A stretch of 33,761 nt of DNA, from the NCBI GenBank assembly GCA_003559095.1, contig PWMW01000394.1, positions 1 to 33,761 on the forward strand, read 5' to 3'. Within the stretch, counting starts at the first letter, position 1; each line of letters opens with the position of its first letter. Positions 15,163-22,968 of the stretch are shown here, piece by piece. Source of the DNA: Clostridiales bacterium. GTDB taxonomy: Bacteria > Bacillota > Limnochordia > Darwinibacteriales > B1SED10-159. Both the position numbers and the translations under genes were made by a program. Under the pieces are notes generated by a model. The model ran no database searches. It was not told the DNA's origin and worked only from the letters and a program-made list of their open reading frames with translations.

Positions 15163-15194
15163 ATAGACAATCACCAAGAAGATAAGGAATATCG

Positions 15195-15266
15195 ATGCAA
15201 TGCTGTGAGCTACCCAGAGCGACTCAACACTGCTGCGGCAGCTACTGCATGCTCAGGCGCTCGTAA
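15195..15266 (+). CDS. Possible tiny Cys-rich ORF (23 codons)
   Basis: ATG with AAGGA six bases upstream, directly behind an extended -10 promoter. The 23 residues contain five Cys in two CC pairs plus one (positions 3, 4, 13, 14, 18) and end in basic residues. It could be a leader peptide for the next gene or a metal-binding micropeptide; it may equally be chance. It has no recognised relatives. Confidence 0.25.
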   Translation: MQCCELPRATQHCCGSYCMLRRS

Positions 15267-15370
15267 CCATGGCAAGCAGGGGAGCAACGACGGCAACGGG
15301 TACGGATGGGACCATGCAGGTTTTGAACTAAGTGGTGTCAACCGCAGGGACTGTGGAGGAGGGTTTTCGT

Positions 15371-16603
15371 GTGAGTGGTGCACAAGGCGCACGGGCAGTG
15401 CTGGCCTATCCAGAACAGCTGGGTCTGGAGGATGAGCTTGCTTTTGGAGCCACAAGGTCCTCCAAGAGTGTTTCGGTACTGAAAGACCAGCTTCATACCG
15501 GGCCGCCGACAAGTGCCGCCGTCGAGCCGGAAACCCGGAGAACTTGGAGCGGTCTATTGGCTGGGGATGGCTCTCTGGTTCGTCATGATATGATGTCTGC
15601 CTTGGAGCACGACTCGCAGATGGTGATGAACCTAGCCTTTGGGCCTCGTCACGGCCAATTGTGCGGTACGGCCCTGCAGTACAGTGATTGTGTGGTCAGC
15701 GCTTATCCCGGCTGGTTGTCCCTGTCCCAGTGGGAGCTGCTCCAGCAGCAGAGTCAGACTAATGGCCATACTTTGTACGGCGTATCGCTTTATCGCTGCC
15801 AGCCGGTCATCCGTCACCTTCGAGCCCTGCTGCGCAACGGAGTTCTGGGACCTTTGTTCAATCTGCGTGGTACCTACGTGCAGTCAATGCAGTTTGCGCC
15901 GACTATACAACGCATATCCTCCAGGCCAAGGGACGATGCCAACAGCGAAGCCAGCGGAGCTTCGGCTGTGCCACTGGATGAACGCAGTCTCGGTGCTATG
16001 GCCGCTGAGTTAGCTATCCTGTATCAATGGCTTCTTGGCTCGAAAGTCCATCGTATTCTCGCCCATCGTAAGCGAGTTGAGGAGATCAATCCCAGGCGAA
16101 AAGAAGGTGCCAGCCGATCAGCCCAGCCTCAATCCAGAGCGGACGCGGTGACAGAGGTACAGTCCCGTAGTGAGGAATCGCGATCCATTGAGATAGAGTT
16201 GACGCCTTCGGAACTCAGCGTTTCCGTTATGGTGCAGCTTGAAGATGGTACCATCGGTTCGTTTTCCCTGCTTCAGACTACTGCACAATCGGCGACAGAG
16301 CACCACTTAGTGCTGGGCTTTGACGGCCCGATGGGTTCGCTGGATTGGGATCAATCAGCGCCCGAACAGATGACTCTCCAGCTGAGTAATCCCACTGCGG
16401 GCTATCGTCTCGTGCCGGCTGCGACCGCTGTGCCGGGACACTGGCAGTGGCGGGATGTACTCAGAGATTGTGACATGCAGGGATTGGTGGGCCATGATGA
16501 ACTAGCGCAATGTGTGCAGTTGTCGGCAGCCGCCCTTCACAGTCTGCAGAGCAGTGCATGGGTTACTGTTGGGCAGATGACCGCTGAACGGTCGTCACTT
16601 TGA
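15371..16603 (+). CDS. Degenerate Gfo/Idh/MocA-like protein without the usual nucleotide-binding start
   Basis: 410 residues. Residues about 85-180 follow the second half of a Gfo/Idh/MocA Rossmann domain: an MVMNLAFGPRHG segment in the place of the usual TPNHLH strand, then YRCQPVIRHLRALLRNGVLGP and LFNLRGTYVQS. Later, LEDGTIGSFSLLQTTA and GPMGSLDWDQ match the C-terminal substrate domain. The catalytic EKP motif is replaced by AYPG (111-114). The first ~80 residues show no GxGxxG. The protein therefore probably does not act as a normal NAD(P)-dependent oxidoreductase. A low-complexity Ser/Arg/Glu stretch lies near 235-275. GTG 15371 has GGAGGAGGG seven bases upstream; GTG 15332 abuts a stop. 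Confidence 0.6.
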   Translation: MSGAQGARAVLAYPEQLGLEDELAFGATRSSKSVSVLKDQLHTGPPTSAAVEPETRRTWSGLLAGDGSLVRHDMMSALEHDSQMVMNLAFGPRHGQLCGTALQYSDCVVSAYPGWLSLSQWELLQQQSQTNGHTLYGVSLYRCQPVIRHLRALLRNGVLGPLFNLRGTYVQSMQFAPTIQRISSRPRDDANSEASGASAVPLDERSLGAMAAELAILYQWLLGSKVHRILAHRKRVEEINPRRKEGASRSAQPQSRADAVTEVQSRSEESRSIEIELTPSELSVSVMVQLEDGTIGSFSLLQTTAQSATEHHLVLGFDGPMGSLDWDQSAPEQMTLQLSNPTAGYRLVPAATAVPGHWQWRDVLRDCDMQGLVGHDELAQCVQLSAAALHSLQSSAWVTVGQMTAERSSL

Positions 16604-16949
16604 TCATCTTGGATGACCAGGTCTAAGAACGGGTTGATGTTTCTGAACGTCACGGCCCACGCCTGCCAAACACCGCCGAGAAACAGCCGTTAAAACGATT
16701 TCGGATCTCTTGTTTGGAACCCGCCGGGGCACGTTGTCAACACGTCTTTAACAACCCGGTTTCCTAGAAAGCCCAGTGTGGTCCACGACTGAGCGCGAAA
16801 CGGCTTAGAGAAAGCGTTTCCCCGAAGCAGTCCGTCACTGTTGGGCGTTGAAGTACGTGTGGGAAAAAGGCCGCAGGTGTCCGTACCCTGCGCACCGGCA
16901 TTATGCTGAGCAGGTGAGGGCTATTCTACCAGAGGAAGGGGCAGGAGTC
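16604..16949. other. Non-coding interval before the zinc-ribbon gene
   Basis: About 345 bases. An open frame runs into it from 16848, but its TTG has no ribosome-binding site and its first 34 codons look unrelated to the family. A short dyad (GTTGT/ACAAC) lies near 16734-16756. No clear promoter, terminator or RNA gene is seen. Confidence 0.45.
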
Positions 16950-17927
16950 GTGCCATATTGTCCAATGTGCCGCGAATCCATAACGCAGTGGCAGGAGGGT
17001 GAATCCTGTCCTAAATGCGGCCAACTGATGCACATACAGACCAGTGAGCCCGAGACTGCCAGCAGTATCTGTCCTCACTGCCGTGCACTCTACAGAGGCG
17101 ATGAGATCTACTGTCCCGCCGACGGCAAAGCACTGCTGCCAGTGGACCAAGTGATCCCGGTCTGTTCTCGCTGCGGTACGGAATACGGCTTGTTGACCAC
17201 TCAATGTCCCTTGGACGGGGCCGAGGTGGTGCTTCGTTGGCCGGATACAGAGGCGGATCTGCGTCAGGATCTACCCGAAGAGGAAGGGGCCTGGCCAGCG
17301 GCCATTGGTGTGGCTGATGTTGTCCGCAACACGGTTGTCATGTTCCGGGCTCAGCAGAAGTTTTACGTGCGCTATGGTGTGCGAATCCTGCTCTACTCGC
17401 TGCTGCTGGCATTGGTGACGGCGGCGCTGACATTGCTGTGGGGTGAGTTTGGACTGGCCTTGGGTACTGTGGCTGTAATGTATTACAGCGCTAGGTTTTC
17501 CGTGGCTCTGTTGTCCTTTGCGCTCAAGCAGTACGCTGGGCGCACCATGCGTTACCAGGATTTCTTTCCTAAGAATAGACCGGCTGTCATCCGTTCCATC
17601 CTAACCTATCTGCTGCTTATGTCGATCTTGACCAGTACAGGAATGCGTTCATCGCTGCTTTGGATTCTCAATGTGGCTTTGCTGACCATCACCTATTTTG
17701 TGCTGCCGCTATTGGTGGATCGCAGTGTGTCGCTGTGGGCTGCCCTGCGCAGCAGTGTCCGCCACGGCTTGGTCCTGTGGCCGGAAGTTCTCATGCTCAC
17801 GGGTATTACAGCTTTGGTGAATATGCTGGGCCTGCTCTTTTTGGGATTGGGCGTGGTGATCACTATACCACTGACGTTTTGCCTGCATGTCCAGGCTTAC
17901 CGCCGTGTGTGGCCCGGACAGCAGTAG
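16950..17927 (+). CDS. Membrane protein with three N-terminal zinc ribbons
   Basis: 325 residues. The N-terminal ~95 residues carry three short Cys clusters: C4-C7/C20-C23 (CPMC, CPKC), C41-C44/C55 (CPHC, CPADG) and C72-C75/C86 (CSRC, CPLDG). The first is a full four-Cys ribbon; the others have Asp-Gly in place of the fourth Cys position. From about residue 145 there are five or six membrane helices, with RFSVALLSFALKQYAGRTM resembling DUF6159-type membrane proteins. A membrane-bound sensor or assembly factor is possible; function unknown. GTG 16950 sits behind GAGGAAGGGG and begins right at the first ribbon. Confidence 0.65.
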   Translation: MPYCPMCRESITQWQEGESCPKCGQLMHIQTSEPETASSICPHCRALYRGDEIYCPADGKALLPVDQVIPVCSRCGTEYGLLTTQCPLDGAEVVLRWPDTEADLRQDLPEEEGAWPAAIGVADVVRNTVVMFRAQQKFYVRYGVRILLYSLLLALVTAALTLLWGEFGLALGTVAVMYYSARFSVALLSFALKQYAGRTMRYQDFFPKNRPAVIRSILTYLLLMSILTSTGMRSSLLWILNVALLTITYFVLPLLVDRSVSLWAALRSSVRHGLVLWPEVLMLTGITALVNMLGLLFLGLGVVITIPLTFCLHVQAYRRVWPGQQ

Positions 17928-17983
17928 AGCGTAGCAACCGATGTCACGGGTCATTCTTACCTTCGTTCCACTGTTGACGCGCC

Positions 17984-18020
17984 GAAGCCGCCTTCACAGC
18001 ATTTCCGTGAAGGCGGCTTC
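17984..18020. terminator. Strong hairpin between convergent genes
   Basis: GAAGCCGCCTTCAC pairs perfectly with GTGAAGGCGGCTTC (14 bp, nine-base loop). There is no proper U-tract on either strand, so it may be an RNA-stabilising or Rho-assisted end rather than a classic intrinsic terminator. Confidence 0.55.
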
Positions 18021-18045
18021 GCATTCTTGTCATGGTTCTTGTCGT

Positions 18046-18103
18046 GGTTCTTGTCCTCTTCCGGTTTTGGTTCTTGTCCTCTTCCGGTTTTGGTTCTTGT
18101 CCT
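18046..18103. repeat. 23-bp tandem repeat (2.5 copies)
   Basis: GGTTCTTGTCCTCTTCCGGT followed by TTT occurs twice identically (18046-18068, 18069-18091), then half a copy. A shorter TTCTTGTC(A/G)TGG pair precedes it. Non-coding, just beyond the 3' end of the VTC gene. Confidence 0.85.
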
Positions 18104-18123
18104 GAAGCCGAGTCTTTGGAGGT

Positions 18124-18825
18124 TCAGCGCAGCACATCCCATGCAGCATTTTCCACTGCCTGGGCGTATTTGCTGTTTTTCTGGACAGGAAGTCCCGTGC
18201 GGACGATGAGGTCCTGCAGCCAGCGTGGAACATTGATATCTGTCTTCACTTCCAGCACCACGGCGGGTCCATGTGTGCGAAAACCAACCCGCTTGGGAAA
18301 CAGTGTGCGCGCCGGCATGCTCTCCACTTGGTGATCTAAGGTGAGGCGCAGGGGAGAGGGTTCACGAGTGACATACCCCTGCCGGCGATACTGCACCAGC
18401 ACTTTCGGCTGGAGGTGTTGTACGTACAGCCGCCGCAGAAATTCACCGATCACAGGGTCCGAATGGCTTCGCAGTGAACGGAAGTAGTCCGCAAGATCCT
18501 GGAGGGGCAGACGATTCACGAAGGTGCTGAATTTGTCGGTCCGATCGCCTATCTTGGTCTTCAGTTCCAAGGACACATAGGGTGCAATGGCGGGATCCTG
18601 GGTGTAGGTGCGCAGCCGCAGTTTGCAGCGATGGCTGTCGCCATGAACCTTCTCCCAGTAAGCCGCATAGTCCGCTGTGTCAAAATATAGGCTTCGCACC
18701 CAATAGTAACCTGTTTCGGTGCTGTATGAGTCCAACACCATGCGGCTCTGCAGGGCGGCCACCACAGAACGGTACTTCCTTTGGTTGAGACCATATTTGA
18801 ACTCGTATCGGCGCATGGTCCGCAT
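18124..18825 (-). CDS. VTC-domain polyphosphate polymerase
   Basis: 233 residues, one complete VTC tunnel domain (PF09359). By homology with yeast Vtc4 it polymerises ATP gamma-phosphate into polyphosphate. Conserved basic and acidic residues of the tunnel are visible in RRYEFKY (5-11), RSLYFDT, CKLRLRTY, SLELKTK, VLVQYRRQGY, LRLTLDHQV and VVLEVKTD. ATG has GGAGG seven bases upstream. It is the last gene of a minus-strand unit with the DUF4956 and CotH-type genes, the usual genomic company of bacterial VTC proteins. About 130 non-coding bases separate it from the DUF4956 gene. Confidence 0.9.
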   Translation of the reverse strand: MRTMRRYEFKYGLNQRKYRSVVAALQSRMVLDSYSTETGYYWVRSLYFDTADYAAYWEKVHGDSHRCKLRLRTYTQDPAIAPYVSLELKTKIGDRTDKFSTFVNRLPLQDLADYFRSLRSHSDPVIGEFLRRLYVQHLQPKVLVQYRRQGYVTREPSPLRLTLDHQVESMPARTLFPKRVGFRTHGPAVVLEVKTDINVPRWLQDLIVRTGLPVQKNSKYAQAVENAAWDVLR

Positions 18826-18957
18826 GCTGCATCCTCCGTCCTTTGCTGGAAAACTGCCAGTAACTGCTCCTGTCTGAACTTGAGTGCCGCAGCGGCCAAG
18901 ACCTTGGACCGCCGTGGCTCAAGCAAAGGCGGGAACCACCCTCTTTTGCGAGGGTCT

Positions 18958-19632
18958 CTAGGCCGGCAGTGAAAGTTCAGGAGCCAACAAAGACACCCGC
19001 TCTACGGCTGTTTGGGATTTGAGCTGCTGCACAAGGTCAGCTGTGGAAGCTTGACCCACTAGTTTCAGTTCGTATACAGCTTCCCATGCTTCGCCGTGGA
19101 TGTCATGGGAGCGCAGGTGCACCTGGCTGCAGAATGGTGCCGCGGTGGCTTCCAAACCAGGTAGGTCCACGGCTCCTTCACCGCTCAGCACCAACACATA
19201 ATCGGAACGGGGCTGCTGCCGTTTGTGCATATGAAACAGAAGAATGGTCAAAACGGCCAACAGGGCAGAACCTGCGGTGGTCAAGGACCAGTGCAGTGTT
19301 CCTGCTCCGAGACCAATGGCAATGACCCAGAACAAGAACACCATGTCCCGAGCATCCTTAATAGGTGTGCGGAACCGGATAATGCTTAAGGAGCCCACCA
19401 GGCCCAGGGATAAGACCAGGTCACCTTGAATGAACATCATTACCAAGGCCACCACTGGTCCCAGAAGAACCAGCGTAGCCAGGAACGACGGCTCCCAGCC
19501 CATGCCTGTATGGGTTCGCTGGTAGAGCTTACTGACAACCCAAGCCAAGGCAAAGGCCAAAAGCATGGCCCCGGCACCTTGGTACAGGACGATCGGAGAT
19601 ATGAACCAAGCTTGCAGCCAAGGAGTTCCCAA
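18958..19632 (-). CDS. DUF4956 family membrane protein
   Basis: 224 residues with four or so membrane helices in the N-terminal 150 residues and a soluble C-terminal domain. The segment GLVGSLSIIRFRTPIKDARDMVFLF is the DUF4956 hallmark. In other genomes it accompanies VTC polyphosphate polymerases, so it may anchor or channel polyphosphate; this is inference. The TTG start lies six bases after a GAAGG site that overlaps the end of the CotH-type gene, whose TAA is two bases upstream, indicating translational coupling. Confidence 0.88.
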   Translation of the reverse strand: MGTPWLQAWFISPIVLYQGAGAMLLAFALAWVVSKLYQRTHTGMGWEPSFLATLVLLGPVVALVMMFIQGDLVLSLGLVGSLSIIRFRTPIKDARDMVFLFWVIAIGLGAGTLHWSLTTAGSALLAVLTILLFHMHKRQQPRSDYVLVLSGEGAVDLPGLEATAAPFCSQVHLRSHDIHGEAWEAVYELKLVGQASTADLVQQLKSQTAVERVSLLAPELSLPA

Positions 19633-19634
19633 CG

Positions 19635-22157
19635 TTAACCTTCCTCTCTATCAATACGTTCCAAGTACCGTTCCCAGTGTTCCCTGACGATATCCGGTCG
19701 GCGCTGGGCCCATCGGACCATGCTTTCCAGATTGCTTTCCCAGCGGTCAACCGATGTGTTCCAGCGTTCCGCTTCCCATGGGATGCCGGGCCGAACCATG
19801 TCGGCTGCTAGCCGCAGCTGCTCTTCCACGTGATGCGGAGCCAGTGTTCCTTGCAACAACTCTTCCAAACGCTGCTGGAAAAAGGCGCGGTATTCCGGGT
19901 TGGCCATAAACCGCCGCAGCATCAGGGTGCTGTCCAGGGAGTGAGCACCATAGGTATCATACCAAGGCGGCGCCAGATCAGCACGGGCGCGATCCCGCAG
20001 GGCCCACTCGAGGGTGTTGTGGCGCAGGGGAGCCCGAAAGCCGAAGGCATCGTCCAGATCCCAGAGAATGAACCGCCAAGGCGACTGAACGCTGGCATCG
20101 CGATATTTATAGACATTGTTCTGTGGCCAATCCCAGTTGGCAGCGTAGATTTCGAAGATCTGGTAGTCCGTGAAGTTCTCCACGTCCACTAGGGTCTGCG
20201 CGTGGGCGTACTGCTCGGGATCCTGCAGATCAGCGCCCCGAAACCAGTTGAGCATTTCATCCCAAGCATCTCTGGTTCCGGCTTTGGCCACAATCACATG
20301 GGAGTGCTCCACTTTTAGCAGTTCCACGTCCCCGTGATGGATGCCGGTGTTGGCTTCCACAAAGTACGGATCGATCCGTTCTCGCAGATTGTAGACGCCT
20401 TCCAACTGACCATTGAGTAAAACAGCCACAGGCCGATGACTAGAACTGAGTCCACCCTCTTGGCGAAACAGCTCGGCCATCACGGCACAGCGCAACAAGG
20501 TCCAGGCATAAAACCCATCATGGCCCGTTACATGGTCGTTGCCGCCGGAGCGCACCACGAGACGGCGAAATTCGCTAACCGTGTCTTTGAGGGGAAAGAG
20601 ATCCAGGTTCAGGACCTGTCCTTCCCGCCAATAGAGGCGATAGGATTTTTTGTCGACCCAGCGGCTGGCTCCTCCATGGATGCGCAATCCCAAACCGTCA
20701 TGGTGGAACAACAGCGTGCCATCCTCCCGCAGCAGAGACGCTTCCGCCGGCCGCTCCCAGAGTCGTCCTGAATTGCCGGGGTTGGCGCGGATTCCATGCT
20801 GCGGATCATCTAGGTGCAGTGGGTCGGTGATAATGGACAGAATGGGCAGGGCAGGAATATCTCCGATGATGAACGAACCGGACAGGATGGGACTGGGAGC
20901 CAGTCCCGGGCGCCAAGCGCGGGCCCGGAGCACAGTGGTTTCGGTAATGGTCAGCGGACCCCGCCACAGCGGGTCGTTTGCCCTGGGTTCCGAGCCATCC
21001 GTGGTAAAACGGACTTCAGTTTCTGCCGGGATGGCAATGTCCACCACTGTTTCGTGGGGCCACCAGCCCCCGTCGTCTTCCCGAAAGCGGGGTTTGGGTG
21101 CAAAGGCCACCGTTGGTGGCGTTACATTAGGTCCGCCAGGGGTGGGCTCCGTAAAAAAAGCCCAACCGCTGCTGCCGGGTATCCGTCCGTAGGACACATC
21201 GCGCTGCTGCTCACCAAAGACCAAGCCATCCACCAAACGGCCCTCGGCATTGTAGAGGCCGATGAATTCTCCCGTTCTGCTTAAGGCAAAGCCTGTGTGC
21301 AGTTCCCAGTAGGTGCGGGTTTCTGCAGAGTACGGGACCCGGGAACCAATGGCCTCGGTCCGGGCTCCTGCCAGCGGTGCCCCATCCAAAGTTACAGACC
21401 CCAGCCGCACCTGGGCGGCTTCCCGCTCCAAATGGCTGGAGAGGGCCACTCCCACCTGCACCTCTTGGGGCAGACGAGCAAAGGTAACTTCCCCAACCTG
21501 CGTGAACTGTTCACCGTCATAGGACATGTATCCCCGCAGGGTATCGCCGTCTCGCACCAACCGAACCCAAGCATCCTCGCTGCTGCGCTCCGGCGGGCCG
21601 GCGATGTGTTCGCTGAAGGCGCGGGTCAATGGACGGTATTGGAGGGCGAATCCGTTTTGGCCGCTTAAGAGCATAAATCCGTGGGCAGCCCCGGTCTGGG
21701 AGCTTGACCGCACCATTACGCCGGCTTTGGCCCAAGGATGGACGCGCGTCATGGCATCAATGCGTGCCGTTATCTGGAAGGAACTTTGGTCTGTTTTGAC
21801 AAAATGATAGACAAAGCTGTCCGCCCGATCCCAAATGTCGCGCCCGCCTCCTTCCAGAATCAAGTGTGTGTGTTGTTGCGCGTGATCTTCTCCAGACGCA
21901 TACACAATGAGGTGTTCGTCGGGTTCTAGCACCACCTCGGGGAATAGCCACGGTGTCTTTTCTGGGTCGTCGGCTATGCCCCAACCTTCCAGGGAAGCCG
22001 GTTCTGAGCTGGGATTGTGCAGTTCAATCCAATCGGGCCATTGGCCCTGCAGATCCTGCAGCGTCTGGCCATTGGACGCCATGAACTCATTGATGACAGG
22101 ATGGCTGGATGCATTGGCCGTAACGAGGAGCAGAATGATGGCTGTGACAATGAGCAA
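19635..22157 (-). CDS. Exported CotH-kinase family protein with a split lamin-tail domain
   Basis: 840 residues. Signal peptide at 1-18. Residues 19-88 are the first half of a lamin-tail domain (VINEFMASN, DWIELHN, LIVYASG). Residues about 100-260 are an inserted concanavalin-like module resembling DUF1349 (AKAGVMVRSS, DGDTLRGYMSYDGEQF). LTD then resumes at 282-342 (LHTGFALSRTGEFIGLY, VSYGRIPGS). Residues 355-430 are a chitobiase/hexosaminidase C-terminal-like fold (VRFTTDGSEPRANDP). Residues 436-800 are the CotH kinase domain (LRIHGGASRW, KSYRL, LNGQLEGVYNLRERID, WRFILWDLDDAFG). CotH phosphorylates spore-coat proteins in Bacillus. TTG 22157 has GGGAGG eight bases upstream. Confidence 0.85.
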   Translation of the reverse strand: MLIVTAIILLLVTANASSHPVINEFMASNGQTLQDLQGQWPDWIELHNPSSEPASLEGWGIADDPEKTPWLFPEVVLEPDEHLIVYASGEDHAQQHTHLILEGGGRDIWDRADSFVYHFVKTDQSSFQITARIDAMTRVHPWAKAGVMVRSSSQTGAAHGFMLLSGQNGFALQYRPLTRAFSEHIAGPPERSSEDAWVRLVRDGDTLRGYMSYDGEQFTQVGEVTFARLPQEVQVGVALSSHLEREAAQVRLGSVTLDGAPLAGARTEAIGSRVPYSAETRTYWELHTGFALSRTGEFIGLYNAEGRLVDGLVFGEQQRDVSYGRIPGSSGWAFFTEPTPGGPNVTPPTVAFAPKPRFREDDGGWWPHETVVDIAIPAETEVRFTTDGSEPRANDPLWRGPLTITETTVLRARAWRPGLAPSPILSGSFIIGDIPALPILSIITDPLHLDDPQHGIRANPGNSGRLWERPAEASLLREDGTLLFHHDGLGLRIHGGASRWVDKKSYRLYWREGQVLNLDLFPLKDTVSEFRRLVVRSGGNDHVTGHDGFYAWTLLRCAVMAELFRQEGGLSSSHRPVAVLLNGQLEGVYNLRERIDPYFVEANTGIHHGDVELLKVEHSHVIVAKAGTRDAWDEMLNWFRGADLQDPEQYAHAQTLVDVENFTDYQIFEIYAANWDWPQNNVYKYRDASVQSPWRFILWDLDDAFGFRAPLRHNTLEWALRDRARADLAPPWYDTYGAHSLDSTLMLRRFMANPEYRAFFQQRLEELLQGTLAPHHVEEQLRLAADMVRPGIPWEAERWNTSVDRWESNLESMVRWAQRRPDIVREHWERYLERIDREEG

Positions 22158-22443
22158 AGGCAGTTCCTCCCTTTCTCTACCAGCGGCTGTAACCAGATTA
22201 CAACAGGGCAAATGGTAAGCCCTGGCAGCGGTGTTCTCCATACTGTTCGCTGCCCACCCGAGCAGTTCCTGTCGTAGGCGGTGATAATTTGCCGCAGCGG
22301 CCAAGATCATGGTGGGCCGACAAAACAATGAGATCGGCCACTGCCATGAGGTCAGCGACACAGCGACCTTCGTGGCAATGGCACCCATTTTCGGCCACGC
22401 GCCGGCCCGCAGTCGGACGTTCACCAAGAAAGGATACGTGCAT

Positions 22444-22968
22444 ATGGATCAACAACACGTGGAGTCATTCCCGCCCTTGGTATTTGCGGAGCCTAAGGTA
22501 TTGATCCTTGGTTCCATGCCCAGCCTCCAATCGCTGCAGCGTCAGGAGTATTACGGTCATCCGCGCAATCACTTCTGGCCCCTTCTCTATGCCCTGGCCG
22601 GGCGTCCTGCCCAGACTGACTACGCCCAGAAACGGCAGCTGCTGCGGGATTGTGGGGTGGCGTTGTGGGACGTGCTGGCCAGCTGCCAGCGCACAGGCAG
22701 TTCCGATGCCAGCATTCGGCAGCGGGTCGTCAATCCCATCGGCCAGTTCATCCAGGGGTATCCCACCCTGCATGTGGTCTGTTTTAATGGGCGTGAGGCG
22801 CAGCGCACCTTTGACAACCATTTGCAGCGGTCAGCCTTTTCGCGGTTGACATTCATTGAACTGCCGTCGTCGAGTCCCATTCCCACAAAAAAAGCCCGCA
22901 GTTTCGCTGAGAAACTGCGGTACTGGCAGGTCCTTAAGCCTTATCTTCATTGTCCGCATAATGCTTGA
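22444..22968 (+). CDS. DNA-deoxyinosine glycosylase (Mug/UDG superfamily)
   Basis: 174 residues. Family members remove hypoxanthine (deaminated adenine) from DNA to start base-excision repair. The N-terminal VLILGSMPSLQSLQRQEYYGHPRNHFWPLL is the hallmark of this group, covering the catalytic loop and base pocket; ALWDVLASCQRTGSSD and VCFNGREAQ follow, and the C-terminal LPSSSP is the minor-groove loop. ATG has AAAGGA nine bases upstream. Its 3' end overlaps the convergent CCA-adding enzyme gene by 35 bases, and it contains that gene's terminator in antisense. Confidence 0.88.
   Translation: MDQQHVESFPPLVFAEPKVLILGSMPSLQSLQRQEYYGHPRNHFWPLLYALAGRPAQTDYAQKRQLLRDCGVALWDVLASCQRTGSSDASIRQRVVNPIGQFIQGYPTLHVVCFNGREAQRTFDNHLQRSAFSRLTFIELPSSSPIPTKKARSFAEKLRYWQVLKPYLHCPHNA
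22887..22920 (-). terminator. Terminator of the CCA-adding enzyme gene, inside the opposing coding sequence
   Basis: On the minus strand CCGCAGTTTC, loop TCAGC, GAAACTGCGG, then GC and seven T. It lies 14 bases past the minus-strand stop and inside the last third of the plus-strand glycosylase gene. Confidence 0.85.

Noticed and set aside
16848-16949. 34-codon upstream extension of the zinc-ribbon gene
   Set aside because: TTG without a ribosome-binding site; GTG at 16950 has one and starts directly at the first ribbon.
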